Below the pieces are notes generated by a model. It ran no database searches. It saw nothing but the letters and a program-made list of their open reading frames with translations, and was not told the DNA's origin. From the NCBI RefSeq assembly GCF_040869045.1, contig NC_090321.1, positions 133,167,689 through 133,231,688 on the forward strand: a DNA stretch of 64,000 bases. The letters are read 5' to 3'. The position numbers and the translations under genes are program-made. Source of the stretch: Eurosta solidaginis (Eukaryota > Arthropoda > Insecta > Diptera > Tephritidae). Shown here piece after piece: positions 34,525 through 47,286 of this stretch. How positions within the stretch are numbered: position 1 is the stretch's first letter; every line of letters begins with the position of its first letter.

Positions 34525-35442
34525 CAGACCAATTCTAAACGAAAATTCCGTGCGAGTTTTCTCCCTTCTCCCATTCCTCGTATTCTAAATAAAAATTCCT
34601 TGTGAGTTTTTTCACTTCTCCCTTTCCTCCTATTCTGAACAATGTTCGAAAAAGCGGAAACCGGTTATGGGAGAAAAGTAGGTATTATGAATGTGAGGGA
34701 GAGGGAGATTTCTCTGCCATTTCATAGGAGTTTTTTCACTTGTTAAATTAAAGGGAATGCATCAAAATAATTAAAGGAAATTGGTTATTTTAAGAAAGAA
34801 CACTTATTTGTACAAATTTGTGCTAAAAGATGTATTTATATTCTACCACAATATTCTCACTGTTAATACAACAACAACTACAACCACAATATTCTTTATT
34901 TTAAGTCGAAAAGTATATCATAAGCAACGGTAGAGCTCTTGGTAAACAAATTTGATGCAGCCATCCAGAAATTGCGCAAGGATTTTTTAATAAGGCTTAA
35001 ATAGATTTTGGCATATGATGAAGGATGAATTCAACTCAACTTGGCCGCCAGAAAATTGCTTTGCTGAATGAAAGCCGGCAATTCCGGCAGATTTGTGTGC
35101 GGCCGTCTTCTTCTTATGTTCCGCTGTTGATGTTGCTGTGGCACCAATTCATTACTCATTTCAGTGAATACCACATGAAATGCAATAAATACTGTGCAAT
35201 GCTTATATTTCATTTCTTAATTTCCAAAAAATTTGCAACAATAATTAAACTTTTCAATTTTTTAAACAAAATAAGAAATGTGCAACGAAATTTCAATTGA
35301 CAAAACAGCTGACTTCGAAAATTCGAAATTCCTATTCCCCAATTATTGTTCTCCCTAGGAGAACAGAATTGGAGGAATTTTTCCGCGGGAATAAAAAAAT
35401 CCGCGAGAACAAAATTCCGCGAGAATATTTAGAATTGGTCTG
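34525..35442. mobile_element. 918-bp non-autonomous DNA transposon (Harbinger-like?), private to unit 4
   Basis: The terminal inverted repeat is CAGACCAATTCTAAA at the left and TTTAGAATTGGTCTG at the right. It is flanked by TTT on both sides (34522-34524, 35443-35445); the uninterrupted sequence CACACTTTGTCTTAC is seen in the other units. Three-base target duplications are usual in PIF/Harbinger elements, although TWA is the common form. Subterminal copies of ATTCTAAAYRAAAATTCC and TTCTCCCTTTCCTC-type blocks lie inside the left end. A minus-strand frame (35213-35031) reading SNELVPQQHQQRNIRRRRP could be a remnant of a transposase N-terminus, but this is weak. Confidence 0.7.
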
Positions 35443-35918
35443 TTTGTCTTACTCAAATTTAATTGGCTTCAGCACTGCATAACCAGAATTCTTCTTAAGA
35501 GCCTAAGTCAATTGTTCAAAGTTTAGGTAAAATATGCAGATCTTTGCATTTGGGGTTGACATTCAACCCAGAATATCTTACAAACGATACGTCTTAGTGA
35601 AAAATCTCTTTAGACCTTTTTTGTAGATCGTCCAATTTTTTATACGAATGGGTATTGCTCATCATTTAAGACCCAGTCGTTAAAGCGCAGGTACACTTCA
35701 AATAAAAAATCAAAACCTTCCCATATAATTTTGTATTGAGAAACTAAAATCGCGATGAGGCACTTCTTAACATAAAAATTAAAAGCTGCAATTTTTAAGG
35801 ACCATCTTTTTCGTTGTTCTCAACAATATTTTTACTATACCAAAAGAAAAAAATTTACTTCTTATATCTGGCCCATCCTAAAGAACATAAATTATGAAAT
35901 ACGTCTTGCTCTTCTTTA

Positions 35919-36492
35919 TGCGGCAGTTACTCACGAACGTACGTACCAAAAACGTGTCAGCTGACACGACCTATCTTATGAGTGTGCAATGTAAACGAAA
36001 ACTCACCGACGTGCAACGCCCGTACGTACGTAGCCCGGAACGTAGAAATCAAAACAATTTTGATTTTGTCCGTAAGCTGATCGCTCTCTCACTAGACAGA
36101 GTTGTCTAGTAACCTTTTGTGCGCTAATTTTTTGACCGTTTGCAATTTTTTGCAAAAACACCTAATTAAGGTTTGAAAAATTGTTAAAATAATTCGAAAT
36201 AATTATGTAAAAGTGCAGATTATAAATATGTAATCTATTTATATTTATTTAATATTAATTCCAGCCTTTTACAACATCAAAAATTAAATTGGAAAAAGTT
36301 GATGTTTCCATAAGCATGCATGCAAACTGGTCAATGGCAACAGTGCTTTGCTGTAAACAATGCATACACAAATATGTTATGTACATGTACACAAACGCAC
36401 ACATTGATTCGTACGGACTTGAGGGTTCGGTCAAACGTGTTTCGTACGACAAACGTCCGTACGTACGGCACACGTCGGTGGGTAATTGCCGC
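35919..36492. mobile_element. MITE, unit 4 copy
   Basis: Same site, TTTA flanks and ends as in unit 2. Confidence 0.8.
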
Positions 36493-37729
36493 TTTACTCT
36501 TCATATACATCTACATTTGTGGTTAAAAAAACGTTTAGATAATGTTTAGGAGGTCCATCTAGCGGCAATTATTGAAGACTCGCAGCAGTGGTAAATAACT
36601 TGCTACAAAACGGGTTGTTCTGAATATCGGAGGCACGCACCTCTGTTGGTCATAGTGTATAACCTATAGCTGAATCGGTTACAATTAATAGTGGACACAC
36701 ACCCTTTTTCGGTCATAGAAGTGGAGAATGACGCAGAGATAAAACGGAGAGACACATTTCAGTTGCAACTGAGTATAATGTATACCGCAATTTAGCAGTA
36801 CTAATTTTAGGCGCAAAAATTTCATAATAGATAAAATTACACCTTAAGCAGTCCATATAATGTTTGAGTGCATATGTATGTATAAAAACACAGCTATAAT
36901 GTGAAAATCATACCATTTAGAATTTCTCTGCTATTTTCGTGTTCACAACACATACTGTACATACATACGTGTTTTTTTTACACGCGTATACGTTTCGTTT
37001 GCGCGTGAAAAAAACGCCTATCTTCTCTTAGATAATGCTTAGGAGACCCATCTAGCGGCAGTGGTTAAATAACTAACATAACATCACAGGGTGCACCGAA
37101 AAGCGGAGACACAACCCTCTGATGGCCGTAGGGTATAACATATAGCTGAATCGGTTGCGATGAATTGTGGACACACATAGAATACATAGAATTAGTGTAG
37201 AGGGTGAAACAAAAACACATATTTCAGTTACATCTGAGTATAATGCGTATTGAAATTTAATAGGACAAATTTTATGCGCAGCAATTTCAGAGGTGTATTT
37301 AAAGTTTGTCGCTTAGCAGTCCATATAAAGCTTAAGCGTAAACGTATATAGAACTAAAAAAACACAGCTATTAATTATGTGGGTAAAAACATGTCTGTTT
37401 GTATAATGAGTTGATGCTCTAATATTGAAATGTCAATGCGACAGTTATGTACATTATTAAATGGTAAGGTAATGATTGAATTTAAAGTAAATGCATTTGC
37501 AAGTGTTCCTGACCTACGACAATATGCAGGGTGTGAAAAATTCCTAGTTATACATCAAGCAAGGAATATGTATATAAGTGAAGGAAGATAATAATCTTTT
37601 TCATAGTTTTCAATCAATTTTTGTAAAATTGGAAATTATTACCACTACCACCCAACTTAAAATGTTGATGAAAACAAAAGTTTAGTGCATTGTGCTCTAA
37701 TTAAATGTTGCGAAATGAATTAAAACAAG

Positions 37730-38171
37730 TAATACCGCAAAAAGAAATTTAAAACTGCGTACGGTTCCGAGAAACGGTGTAGCTTAAGACTCAAGCCAGC
37801 AGACACTTCGTGAAAACACGACCTACGACTTCCGAACGACTTGGATAATTGATATTACATTTATTGGCAATTTAATACCGCAAAAAAAAATTTAAAACTG
37901 CGTCCGGTTCCGAGAAACGGGAGTGTCTGCTAGCTTAAGACTCAAGCCAGCAGACACTTCGTGAAAACACGACCTACAGCTTCCGCACGACTTGGGTAAT
38001 TGATATTACATTTATTGCCAATTTAATACCGCAAAAAAAAATTTAAAGCTGCGTCCGGTTCCGAGAAACGGGAGTGTCTGCTAGCTTTAGACTCAAGCCA
38101 GCAGACACTTCGTGAAAACACTTAAGCCAGCAGAGACTTCGTGACAACACGACGTACAGCTCCCTAACGAC
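37730..38171 (+). repeat. 150-bp satellite, array E (about 3 monomers, direct)
   Basis: It begins with the same shortened first monomer as arrays C and D (here GGTGTAGC) and ends with the conserved junction block. Confidence 0.95.
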
Positions 38172-38647
38172 TACAATAATTTATACCTTATTGATTGCCT
38201 AAATGTTTCGTTGTCCTGAAAAATATTTTCACTATACCAAAAGGAAAAATTAAATTTTATATTTTGCCGATCCTAATAAACATAAATTATAACTTTCGAA
38301 AATCAGTGAGTTGCATGTTACTGATTACTCAAAACTTAGCAACACTTAACTTGACTTAGAAGTCTGTTGAATTTTGATTTTCTATGTAAGTTCTAAGTGA
38401 CGTTTACATTTTGAGATGCCATTTGTTTGTTTCCATTTCATTTTGACATACAAATTGACATTTATTGATTATGATGCCAGAGTGTATGCGCTAAGTGTAG
38501 TATAATCGGTGCTAAATTTCCAAGTTTACGCGAAGTCAAGTCAAGTCTATGCTAAGTATCAGTAATGGGCCCTTAAGTCTGAAGCCAGGAGACGCTTGAC
38601 GAAAACACGTATGAACCTACATATGTACACATGTACAATGTACATGT

Positions 38648-39798
38648 TAGCGCGCATACAATGATTTAAGTAATGCGTAAATTTAGTTGCATCAATATGT
38701 TGATTGTTTTTGTGTTGATGATGTTTGCAACTATAACGGTTTATAAAATACATGTCGGTCTTCTTTCTTTCGAAAATCAGAGAAAAGTTTGTGCATATTT
38801 CGTATTTGTATTTTCCCGCTTGCGCGCAGGATTTCTGATAACGGTTACATATGTATGTACATATGTGCTTTAGGGTGTGCCGAGAAAAACAAGTTTTCAA
38901 TTTCTATGCTCTCAAATGTTTCTATTTTATTAAAAAAAAAAAAAAAAACCTTCACCAAAGATGGGTCCTATAACTCCACTCTACGGGGTACGATATTTTT
39001 ATTTTATTTTCCCATTTCGTTAACATGGGAAAAATTATTTTTTGTCCTAACTTGAATTTACTCAACTTTTTACGAAAATCTTTTATGTGCCGATTTGCCT
39101 AGTTTTGAGGTCTTGTACAAGTTACAAAAAGTTTTTATGATTTTTTTAAAATCATATCATTTGAAAACACTCTTAAGGTATCGAGACCTTAATTACGAAT
39201 TTATGTTATTATTATATTGTTTTAGTTATGGCTATGTGAATTTATGCTTTATCATTTCAATACACTTTTTAAGTGTGAAATAACTCTTTACACAATTTCG
39301 TCAAAGAACGCAACTTCAAATGGCCATGAAGTTTGGAAAAAAATCGTAATTAAGATCTCAATATATTAAAGAGTGTTTATAAATGATATGATTAGAGAAA
39401 AAAATCATAAAAATTGTTTGTAGCCTGTACAAGACCTTAAAACTAGGCGGGAAATCCTTTTTTCGGGTACCACTTAGAGTGGAGTAATAGGACCAAACTT
39501 TGGTGAGGGTTTTATTATTACATCAAATAGAAACATTTAAGAGGATAGAACTTGGACAAAATTTTTTTCGAACCACTCTAATATGCACTTTTTCATAAGT
39601 ACCCGTTAGCGCATGCCATTTGAAACATATCGAAATACAAACTTTTCTCTGATTTTCGAAAAATAGTAGAGCGAGATGTATTTTAGAAACCGTTATAGTA
39701 GCAAACATATCAGTTTGTGCTAACACATACACAATCAACATATTCATGCAACTAAATTTACTCATTACTCAAATCATTTGTAGTAAGAATGCTCGCTA
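38648..39798. repeat. Imperfect palindrome in unit 5
   Basis: Same arms and centre as in unit 2. Confidence 0.88.
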
Positions 39799-39979
39799 CC
39801 TTGAATGTATGTTCCAGCATTGCCACTCGCGCAATTTTTTTTTTGTTCCAAAAGTGTATCATTCGTGAAAAAATGTATCAATTCGTTTTAATAGATTGAT
39901 ACATAGTTTTTGAGTCATTTCGTCTGAATTTTATATAATGTGTGAAACAAAATTCTGAAATTAATAATATTTAAAACAA

Positions 39980-42900
39980 GTAAGGAAGGCTAAGTTCGGG
40001 TGTAACCGAACATTACATACTCAGTTGAGAGCTATGGAGACAAAATAAGGAAAATCACCATGTAGGAAAATGAACCTAGGGTAACCCTGGAATGTGGTTG
40101 TATGACATGTGTATCAAATGGAAGGTATTAAAGAGTATTTTAAGAGAGAGTAGGCCATAGTTCTATGGATGGACGCCATTTAGGGATATCGCCATAAAGG
40201 TGGACCAGGGCTGACTCTAGAATGTGTTTGTACGATATGGGTATCAAATGAAAGGTGATAATGAGTATTTTAAAAGGGAATGGGCTTTAGTTCTATAGGT
40301 GAACGCCTTTTCGAGAAATCCCCATAAAGGTGGACCAGGGGTGACTCTAGAATATGTTTGTACGATATGGGTATCAAATGAAAGCTGTTAATGAGTATTT
40401 TGAAAAGGAGTGATCCTTAGTTCCCTAGGTGGACGCCGTTTCGAGATATCGCCATAAAGGTGGACCAGGGGTGTCTCTAGTTGTACGATATGGGAATCAA
40501 ATGAAAGGTGTTACTGAGCATTTTAGGAGGGAGTGGGCATTAGGTCTATAGGTGGACGCCTTTTCGAAATGTCGCCATTAGGGTGGGCCAGGGGTGACTC
40601 TAGAATGTGTTTGTATGATATGGGTATCAAATGAAAGATGGTAATGAGTATTTTAAAAGGGAGTAATCCTTAGTTCTATAGGTGGACGCCTTTTCGAGAT
40701 ATCGCCATAAAGGTGGACCAAGGGTGACTCTAGAATGGTTGTACGATATGGGTATCAAACGAAAGGTGTTACTGAGCATTTTAAGAGGGAGTGGGCATTA
40801 GGTCTATAGGTGGACGCCTTTTCGAGATATCGTCATTAGGGTGGGCCAGGGGTGACTCTAGAATGTGTTTGTACGATATGGGTATCAAACGAAAGGTGTT
40901 ACTGAGCATTTTAAGAGGGAGTGGGCATTAGGTCTATAGGTGGACGCCTTTTCGAGATATCGCCATTAGGGTGGGCCAGGGGTGACTCTAGAATGTTTGT
41001 ACGATATGGGTAGCAAACGAAAGGTGTTACTGAGCATTTTAAGAGGGAGTGGGCATTAGGTCTATAGGTGGACGCCTTTTCGAGATATCGCCATTAGGGT
41101 GGGCCAGGGGTGACTCTAGAATGTTTGTACGATATGGGTATCAAACGAAAGGTGTTACTGAGCATTTTAAGAGGGAGTGGACATTAGGTCTATAGGTGGA
41201 CGCCTTTTCGAGATATCGCCATTAGGGTGAGCCAGGGGTGACTCTAGAATGTTTTTACGATATGGGTATCAAACGAAAGGTGTTACTGAGCATTTTAAGA
41301 GGGAGTAGGCATTAGGTCTATAGGTGGACGCCTTTTCGGGATATCGCCATTAGGGTGGGCCAGGGGTGACTCTAGAATGTTTGTACGATATGGGTATCAA
41401 ACGAAAGGTGTTACTGATCATTTTAAGAGGGAGTGGGCATTAGGTCTATAGGTGGACGCCTTTTCGAGATATCGCCATTAGGGTGGGCCAGGGGTGACTC
41501 TAGAATGTTTGTACGATATGGGTAGCAAACGAAAGGTGTTACTGAGCATTTTAAGAGGGAGTGGGCATTAGGTCTATAGGTGGACGCTTTTTCGAGATAT
41601 CGCCATTAGGGTGGGCCAGGGGTGACTCTAGAATGTTTGTACGATATGGGTTTCAAACGAAAGGTGCTACTGAGCATTTTAAGAGGGAGTGGACATTAGG
41701 TCTATAGGTGGACGCCTTTTCGAGATATCGCCATTAGGGTGAGCCAGGGGTGACTCTAGAATGTTTTTACGATATGGGTATCAAACGAAAGGTGTTACTG
41801 AGCATTTTAAGAGGGAGTAGGCATTATGTCTATAGGTGCACGCCTTTACGAGATATCGCCATTAGGGTGGGCCAGGGGTGACTCTAGAATGTGTTTGTAC
41901 GATATGGATATCAAATTAAAGGCATTAATGAGGGTTTTAAAAGCGATTGGCCCTTAGATGTATATGTGAAGGCGTTCTCGCGATATCGACCAAATGTGGA
42001 CCAGGTGATCCAGAAAATCATCTGTCGAGTACTGCTAATTTATTTATATATTCAATACCACTAACAGTATTCCTGCCAAGATTCCAAGGGCTGTTGATTA
42101 CGCCTTGTAGAACTTTTTCATTTTCTTCTACTTAATATGGTAGGTGTCACACCCATTTTACAAAGTTTTTTCCAAAGTTATATTTTGCGTCAATAAACCA
42201 ATCCAGTTACCATGTTTCATCCCTTTTTTCGTATTTGGTATAGAATTATGGCATTTTTTTCATTTTTCGTAATTCGTAAAGTGGGCGTGGTTATGGTCGG
42301 ATTTCGGCCATTTTTTATACCAAGATAAAGTGAGTTCAGATAAGCACGTGGGCTAAGTTTAGTAAAGATATATCGGTTTTTGCTCAAGTTATTGTGTTAA
42401 CGGCCGAGCGGAAGGACAGACGGTGGACTGTGTATAAAAACTGGGCGTGGCTTCCACCGATTTTGCCCATTTTCACAGAGAACAGTTACCGTCATAGAGT
42501 CTATGCTCCTACCAAATTTCAAAAGGATTGGTAAATTTTTGTTCGACTTATGGCATTAAAAGTATTCTAGACAAACTAAATGAAAATGGGCGGAGCCACG
42601 CCCATTTTGAAATTTTCTTTTATTTTTGTATTTTGTTGCATCATATCATTACTGGAGTTGAATTTTGACTTAATTTACTTATATACAGTAAAAATATTAA
42701 ATTTTTTGTTAAAATTTGAATTAAAAAAAAATTTTTTTTAAAAAGTGGGCGTGTTCTTCATCCAATTTTGCTAATTTTTATTTAGCAAATATATAGTAAT
42801 AGTAGTAACGTTCCTGCCAAATTTCATCATGATATCTTCAACGACTGCCAAATTACAGCTTGCAAAACTTTTAAATTACCTTCTTGTAAAAGTGGGCGGT

Positions 42901-43333
42901 GCCACGCCCATTGTCCAAAATCTTACTAATTTTCTATTCTGCGTCATAACGTCAACCCATCTACCAAGTTTCATCGCTTTAACCGCCTTTGGCAATGAAT
43001 TATCGCATTTTTTCGGTTTTTCGAAATTTTCGATATCGAAAAAGTGGGCGTGGTTATAGTCCGATATCGTTCATTTTAAATAGCGATCTGATATGAGTGC
43101 TCAGGAACCTACATACCAATTTTCATCAAGATACCTCAAAATTTACTCAAGTTATCGTGTTAACGGACGGACGGACGGACGGACGGACGGACATGGCTCA
43201 ATCAAATTTTTTTTGGATCCTGATTATTTTGATATATGGAAGTCTATATCTATCTCGATTCCTTTATATATGTACAACCAACCGTTATCCAATCAAACTT
43301 AATATACTCTGTGAGCTCTGCTCAACTGAGTAT
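39980..43333 (-). mobile_element. Helentron/DINE-like non-autonomous element, private to unit 5
   Basis: On the minus strand it begins TATACTCAGTTGAGCAGAGC with a nearby GAGTATATTAAG, the type of TATACYC start seen in fly Helentrons (DINE). A GTCCGTCCGTCC microsatellite follows CCATGTCCGT, then CCACGCCCACTTTTT blocks and a 128-bp minisatellite. It ends with the hairpin GTTCGGTTACACCCGAAC and then CTTACTTG. The other units read TTAAAACAAAACATCACC across this site. The junctions fit insertion between T residues; the alternative reading is a 5-bp AACAA duplication. The subterminal CTCAGTTGAG-type sequences at both ends can pair. No Rep/helicase coding is present. Superfamily call is from architecture. 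Confidence 0.7.
40080..41935. repeat. ~128-bp minisatellite, about 14 copies, inside the Helentron-like element
   Basis: Each copy holds GGGGTGACTCTAGAATG, ACGATATGGGTATCAAA, GAAAGGTGTTACTGAGCATT and GGTGGACGCCTTTTCGAGAT. GACTCTAGAATG recurs at about 128-bp steps. A four-copy, ~512-bp higher-order pattern is visible: GTAGCAAACG, GGACATTAGG plus GTGAGCCAGG, and GTTTTTACG plus GAGTAGGCATTA occur in that order at about 41010-41310 and again at about 41522-41825. Confidence 0.92.
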
Positions 43334-45047
43334 AACAAAACATCACCGCACTATTTTGGCTAAACGGATCACACAACTGAATTTTATAAAATTTTACTAA
43401 CGCTCAGTTTTAAATAAATGTCGCTGTTATAAAGGATTTTCTATTTAACATATCGAAACGCGTTTATTTAAACGGAATTATTGTTTATACGTTTTTTAAC
43501 AAACACTACTTATTTTAAACAAAACTAATACCCACAAAATAATTATGTAGAAGAAATACGGTTTATCTATATATATAATATAGATATAAAGGAAAAAATG
43601 AATATCATTCTAAAACTTGATATACTATAAAACTGCATATTCAAACATTTTTTAGAAATTTTACTGAAAATTTGTAGTTCCCCCATGACAGGGACAGAGC
43701 TTCAATCTTCCAAAATAAAAATGTATACATTTTAGATTTTTTGTATCTTTGTATCCACTCATTAAATATGTATTCAAATGTATACAATTGTATCCAAACT
43801 GCAACCCTGGCATGCACATTGTACATATCTGTTTTCATAGGTACGGATTAGGGTAGATCTCCTGCGCGCATGCTATTAGAAAATATTGTTTAGGACAACG
43901 AAAAATTTAGCCTGACAAAATTGAAGGTTTTAATTTTAATGTTAAGAGGTGCATCATGCGACTCTAGCTTTCTCTTACAAATTACATGTGGAAGTTTTAT
44001 TCGATGTGTACCTACGCTTTAATGACGTTTACTAAATGATCCGGTCTTATAGCGTTTTCTTTTCTGGCAAAAGTGTTATGATTTTTGTACGCGGCGCAAG
44101 AGTTGTAAATATATTTTGTTCTATTCTAAAAAGCAGGTGACGCCTTTACGGGGTATTTCGTTCTTTTGTGTAATTGTTGCCTGCTCGCAACGCAAAAGCG
44201 TTACATTTTTACCCTGCAAAAAATGGCGGTGTGGCAGTACAACCCTGCTAAACCAGCTGATCGTCGCAATTTATTTTCATAACCACAAATTTTTAGCGAC
44301 GAAAATGAAATGAAGGAAATAATTCTGTGTGCGTTTTTGAAAATCAGCTAATACACGGGGTAGCCATTTATGTTCTTTGCATGCACTATAAATGTTGAAA
44401 ATTTTCTGGGGTAGGAGTAACTCTATTAAGGCTTTACCATTTACTTAGGAAAACATTTATTTCAGAAAAGTAAACTCTATTATTCTCCTGGAATATATGG
44501 CAAAAGTGCGTAAGTTAGTCTTAATTTTTTTTTAAATCAACACGGCTTCTCAGCTGCTTGAAACTCACACTTTGTCTTACTCAAATTTAATTGGCTTCAG
44601 CACTGCATAACCAGAATTCTTCTTAAGAGCCTAAGTCAATGGTTCAAAGTTTAGGTAAAATATGCAGATCTTTGCATTTGGGGTTGACATTCAACCCAGA
44701 ATATCTTACAAACGATACGTCTTAGTGAAAAATCTCTTTAGACCTTTTTTGTAGATCGTCCAATTTTTTATACGAATGGGTATTGCTCATCATTTAAGAC
44801 CCAGTCGTTAAAGCGCAGGTACACTTCAAATAAAAAATCAAAACCTTCCCATATAATTTTGTATGGAGAAACTAAAATCGCGATGAGGCACTTCTTAACA
44901 TAAAAATTAAAAGCTACAATTTTTAAGGACCATCTTTTTCGTTGTTCTCAACAATATTTTTATTATACCAAAAGAAAAAAATTTTACTTCTTATATCTGG
45001 CCCATCCTAAAGAACATAAATTATGAAATACGTCTTGCTCTTCTTTA

Positions 45048-46049
45048 TGCGACAGTTACTCACGAACGTACGTACCAAAAACGTGTCAGCTGACACGACC
45101 TATCTTATGAGTGTGCAATGTAAACGAAAACTCACCGACGTGCAACACCCGTACGTAGGTAGCCCGGAACGTAGAAATCAAAACAATTTTGATTTTGTCC
45201 GTAAGAACGTGTCAGCTGATCGCTCTTTCACTAGACAGAGTTGTCTAGTAACCTTTTGTGCGCTAATTTTTTGACCGTTTGCAATTTTTTGCAAAAACAC
45301 CTAATTAAGGTTTGAAAAATTGTGAAAATAATTCGAAATAATTATGTAAAAGTGCAGATTATAAATATGTAATCTATTTATATTTATTTAATATTAATTC
45401 CAGCCTTTTACAACATCAAAAATTAAATTGGAAAAAGTTGATGTTTCCATAACATGCATGCAAACTGGTTGTTGTTGTTGTTGTTGTAGCGATAAGGTTG
45501 CTCCCCGAAGGCTTTGGGGAGTGTTATCGATGTGATGGTCCTTTGCCGGATACAGATCCGGTACGCTCCGGTACCACAGCACCATTAAGGTGCTGGCCCG
45601 ACCATCTCGGGAACGATTTATGTGGCCACATTAAACCTTCAGGCCATCCCCTCCCTCCCAACCCCAAGTTCCATAAGGAGCTTAGCGTCGCCAGAGCCTC
45701 GTCTGTTAGTGAAACGGGATTCGCCGCGGATAGGTGAGGTTGACAATTGGGTTTGGAGAAGCTATATGTTGCGCTGGCAACCTGCAGGGTTGCGCTACAC
45801 AGCCCCTTGAATCTGGTATTTTAGTCGCCTCTTACGACAGGCATACCTACCGCGGGTATATTCTGACCCCCCCTAACCCGCTGGGGGACAATGGCAACAG
45901 TGCTATGCTGTAAACAATACATACACAAATATGTTATGTACATGTACACAAACGCACACATTGATTCGTACGGGCTTGAGGGTTCGGTCAAACGTGTTTC
46001 GTACGACAAACGTCCGTACGTACGGGACACGTCGGTGGGTAATTGCCGC
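45048..46049. mobile_element. MITE, unit 5 copy, interrupted
   Basis: Same site and TTTA flanks; the left end reads GCGACAGTTAC. A 419-bp SINE-like element splits it at 45470-45888. Confidence 0.8.
45470..45888 (-). mobile_element. SINE-like retroelement nested in the MITE
   Basis: The other units read AAACTGGTCAATGGCAAC; here 419 bp separate ACTGGT and CAATGGC. On the minus strand it begins TGTCCCCCAGCGGGTTAGGG, passes TATGCCTGTCGTAAGAGGCG, is G/C rich, and ends in a (CAA)n tail (a TTG repeat on the plus strand at 45470-45488). A simple-repeat tail on a short G/C-rich non-coding element suggests a SINE or the non-autonomous derivative of a non-LTR element. I see no certain tRNA A and B boxes and no target-site duplication. 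Confidence 0.65.
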
Positions 46050-47286
46050 TTTACTCTTCATATACATCTACATTTGTGGTTAAAAAAAAACGCTTAGATA
46101 ATGTTTAGGAGGTCCATCTAGCGGCAATTATTGAAGACTCGCAGCAGTGGTAAATAACTTGCTACAAAACGGGTTGTTCTGAATATCGGAGGCACGCACC
46201 TCTGTTGGTCATAGTGTATAACCTATAGCTGAATCGGTTACAATTAATAGTGGACACACACCCTTTTTCGGTCATAGAAGTGGAGAATGACGCAGAGATA
46301 AAATGGAGAGACACATTTCAGTTGCAACTGAGTATAATGCATACCGCAATTTAGCAGTACTAATTTTAGGCGCAAAAATTTCATAATAGATAAAATTACA
46401 CCTTAAGCAGTCCATATAATGTTTGAGTGCATATGTATGTATAAAAACACAGCTATAATGTGAAAATCATACCATTTAGAATTTCTCTGCTATTTTCGTG
46501 TTCACAACACATACTGTACATACATACGTGTTTTTTTACACGCGTATACGTTTCGTTTGCGCGTGAAAAAAACGCCTATCTTCTCTTAGATAATGCTTAG
46601 GAGACCCATCTAGCGGCAGTGGTTAAATAACTAACATAACATCACAGGGTGCACCGAAAAGCGGAGACACAACCCTCTGATGGCCATAGGGTATAACATA
46701 TAGCTGAATCGGTTGCGATGAATTGTGGACACACATAGAATACATAGAATTAGTGTAGCGGGTGAAAATAAACACATATTTCAGTTACATCTGAGTATAA
46801 TGCGTATTGAAATTTAATAGCACAAATTTTATGCGCAGAAATTTCAGAGGTGTATTTAAAGTTTGTCGCTTAGCAGTCCATACAAAGCTTAAGCGTAAAC
46901 GTATATAGAACTAAAAAAACACAGCTATTAATTATTTGGGTAAACACATGTCTGTTTGTATAATGAGTTGATGCTCTAATATTGAAATATCAATGCGACA
47001 GTTATGCACATTATTAAATGGTAAGGTAATGATTGAATTTAAAGTAAATGCATTTGCAAGTGTTCCTGACCTACGACAACATGCAGGGTGTGAAAAATTC
47101 CTAGTTATACATCAAGCAAGGAATATGTATACAAGTGAAGGAAGATAATAATCTTTTTCATAGTTTTCAATCAATTTTTGTAAAATTGGAAATTATTACC
47201 ACTACCACCCAACTTAAAATGTTGATGAAAACAAAAGTTTAGTGCATTGTGCTCTAATTAAATGTTACGAAGTGAATTAAAACAAG

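Larger units (their letters stand above)
31248..37729 (+). repeat. Unit 4 of the macrorepeat, full length with two private insertions
   Basis: Same content as unit 2: palindrome 31728-33105, MITE 35919-36492, internal duplication with both copies. Two insertions absent from every other unit lie at 31766-31990 and 34525-35442. Without them the unit is of normal length. Confidence 0.93.
38172..47286 (+). repeat. Unit 5 of the macrorepeat, interrupted by two insertions
   Basis: Unit sequence covers 38172-39979 and 43334-47286. The palindrome is at 38648-39798. A Helentron-like element (39980-43333) and a SINE-like element (45470-45888, inside the MITE) are private to this copy. At its right end, where the other units pass to satellite at ACAAGTAATACCGC, the sequence passes from ACAAG straight into another Helentron-like element. 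Confidence 0.92.

Noticed and set aside
43160..43192. GGAC tetranucleotide run as an independent microsatellite locus
   Set aside because: It is the usual internal microsatellite of the Helentron-like element next to CATGGCT, also seen in reduced form in the second element near 50335.
45498..45810. Two G/C-rich frames (79 and 62 codons) in the SINE-like insertion
   Set aside because: They lie on the strand opposite to the tail orientation, are cut by the insertion limits, and show no domain. The base composition alone keeps them open.
45810..45885. Possible rRNA or tRNA gene in the G/C-rich insertion
   Set aside because: The GTCGTAAGAGGCGACT-like stretch hinted at structural RNA, but I could not fold a cloverleaf or match an rRNA region with confidence.
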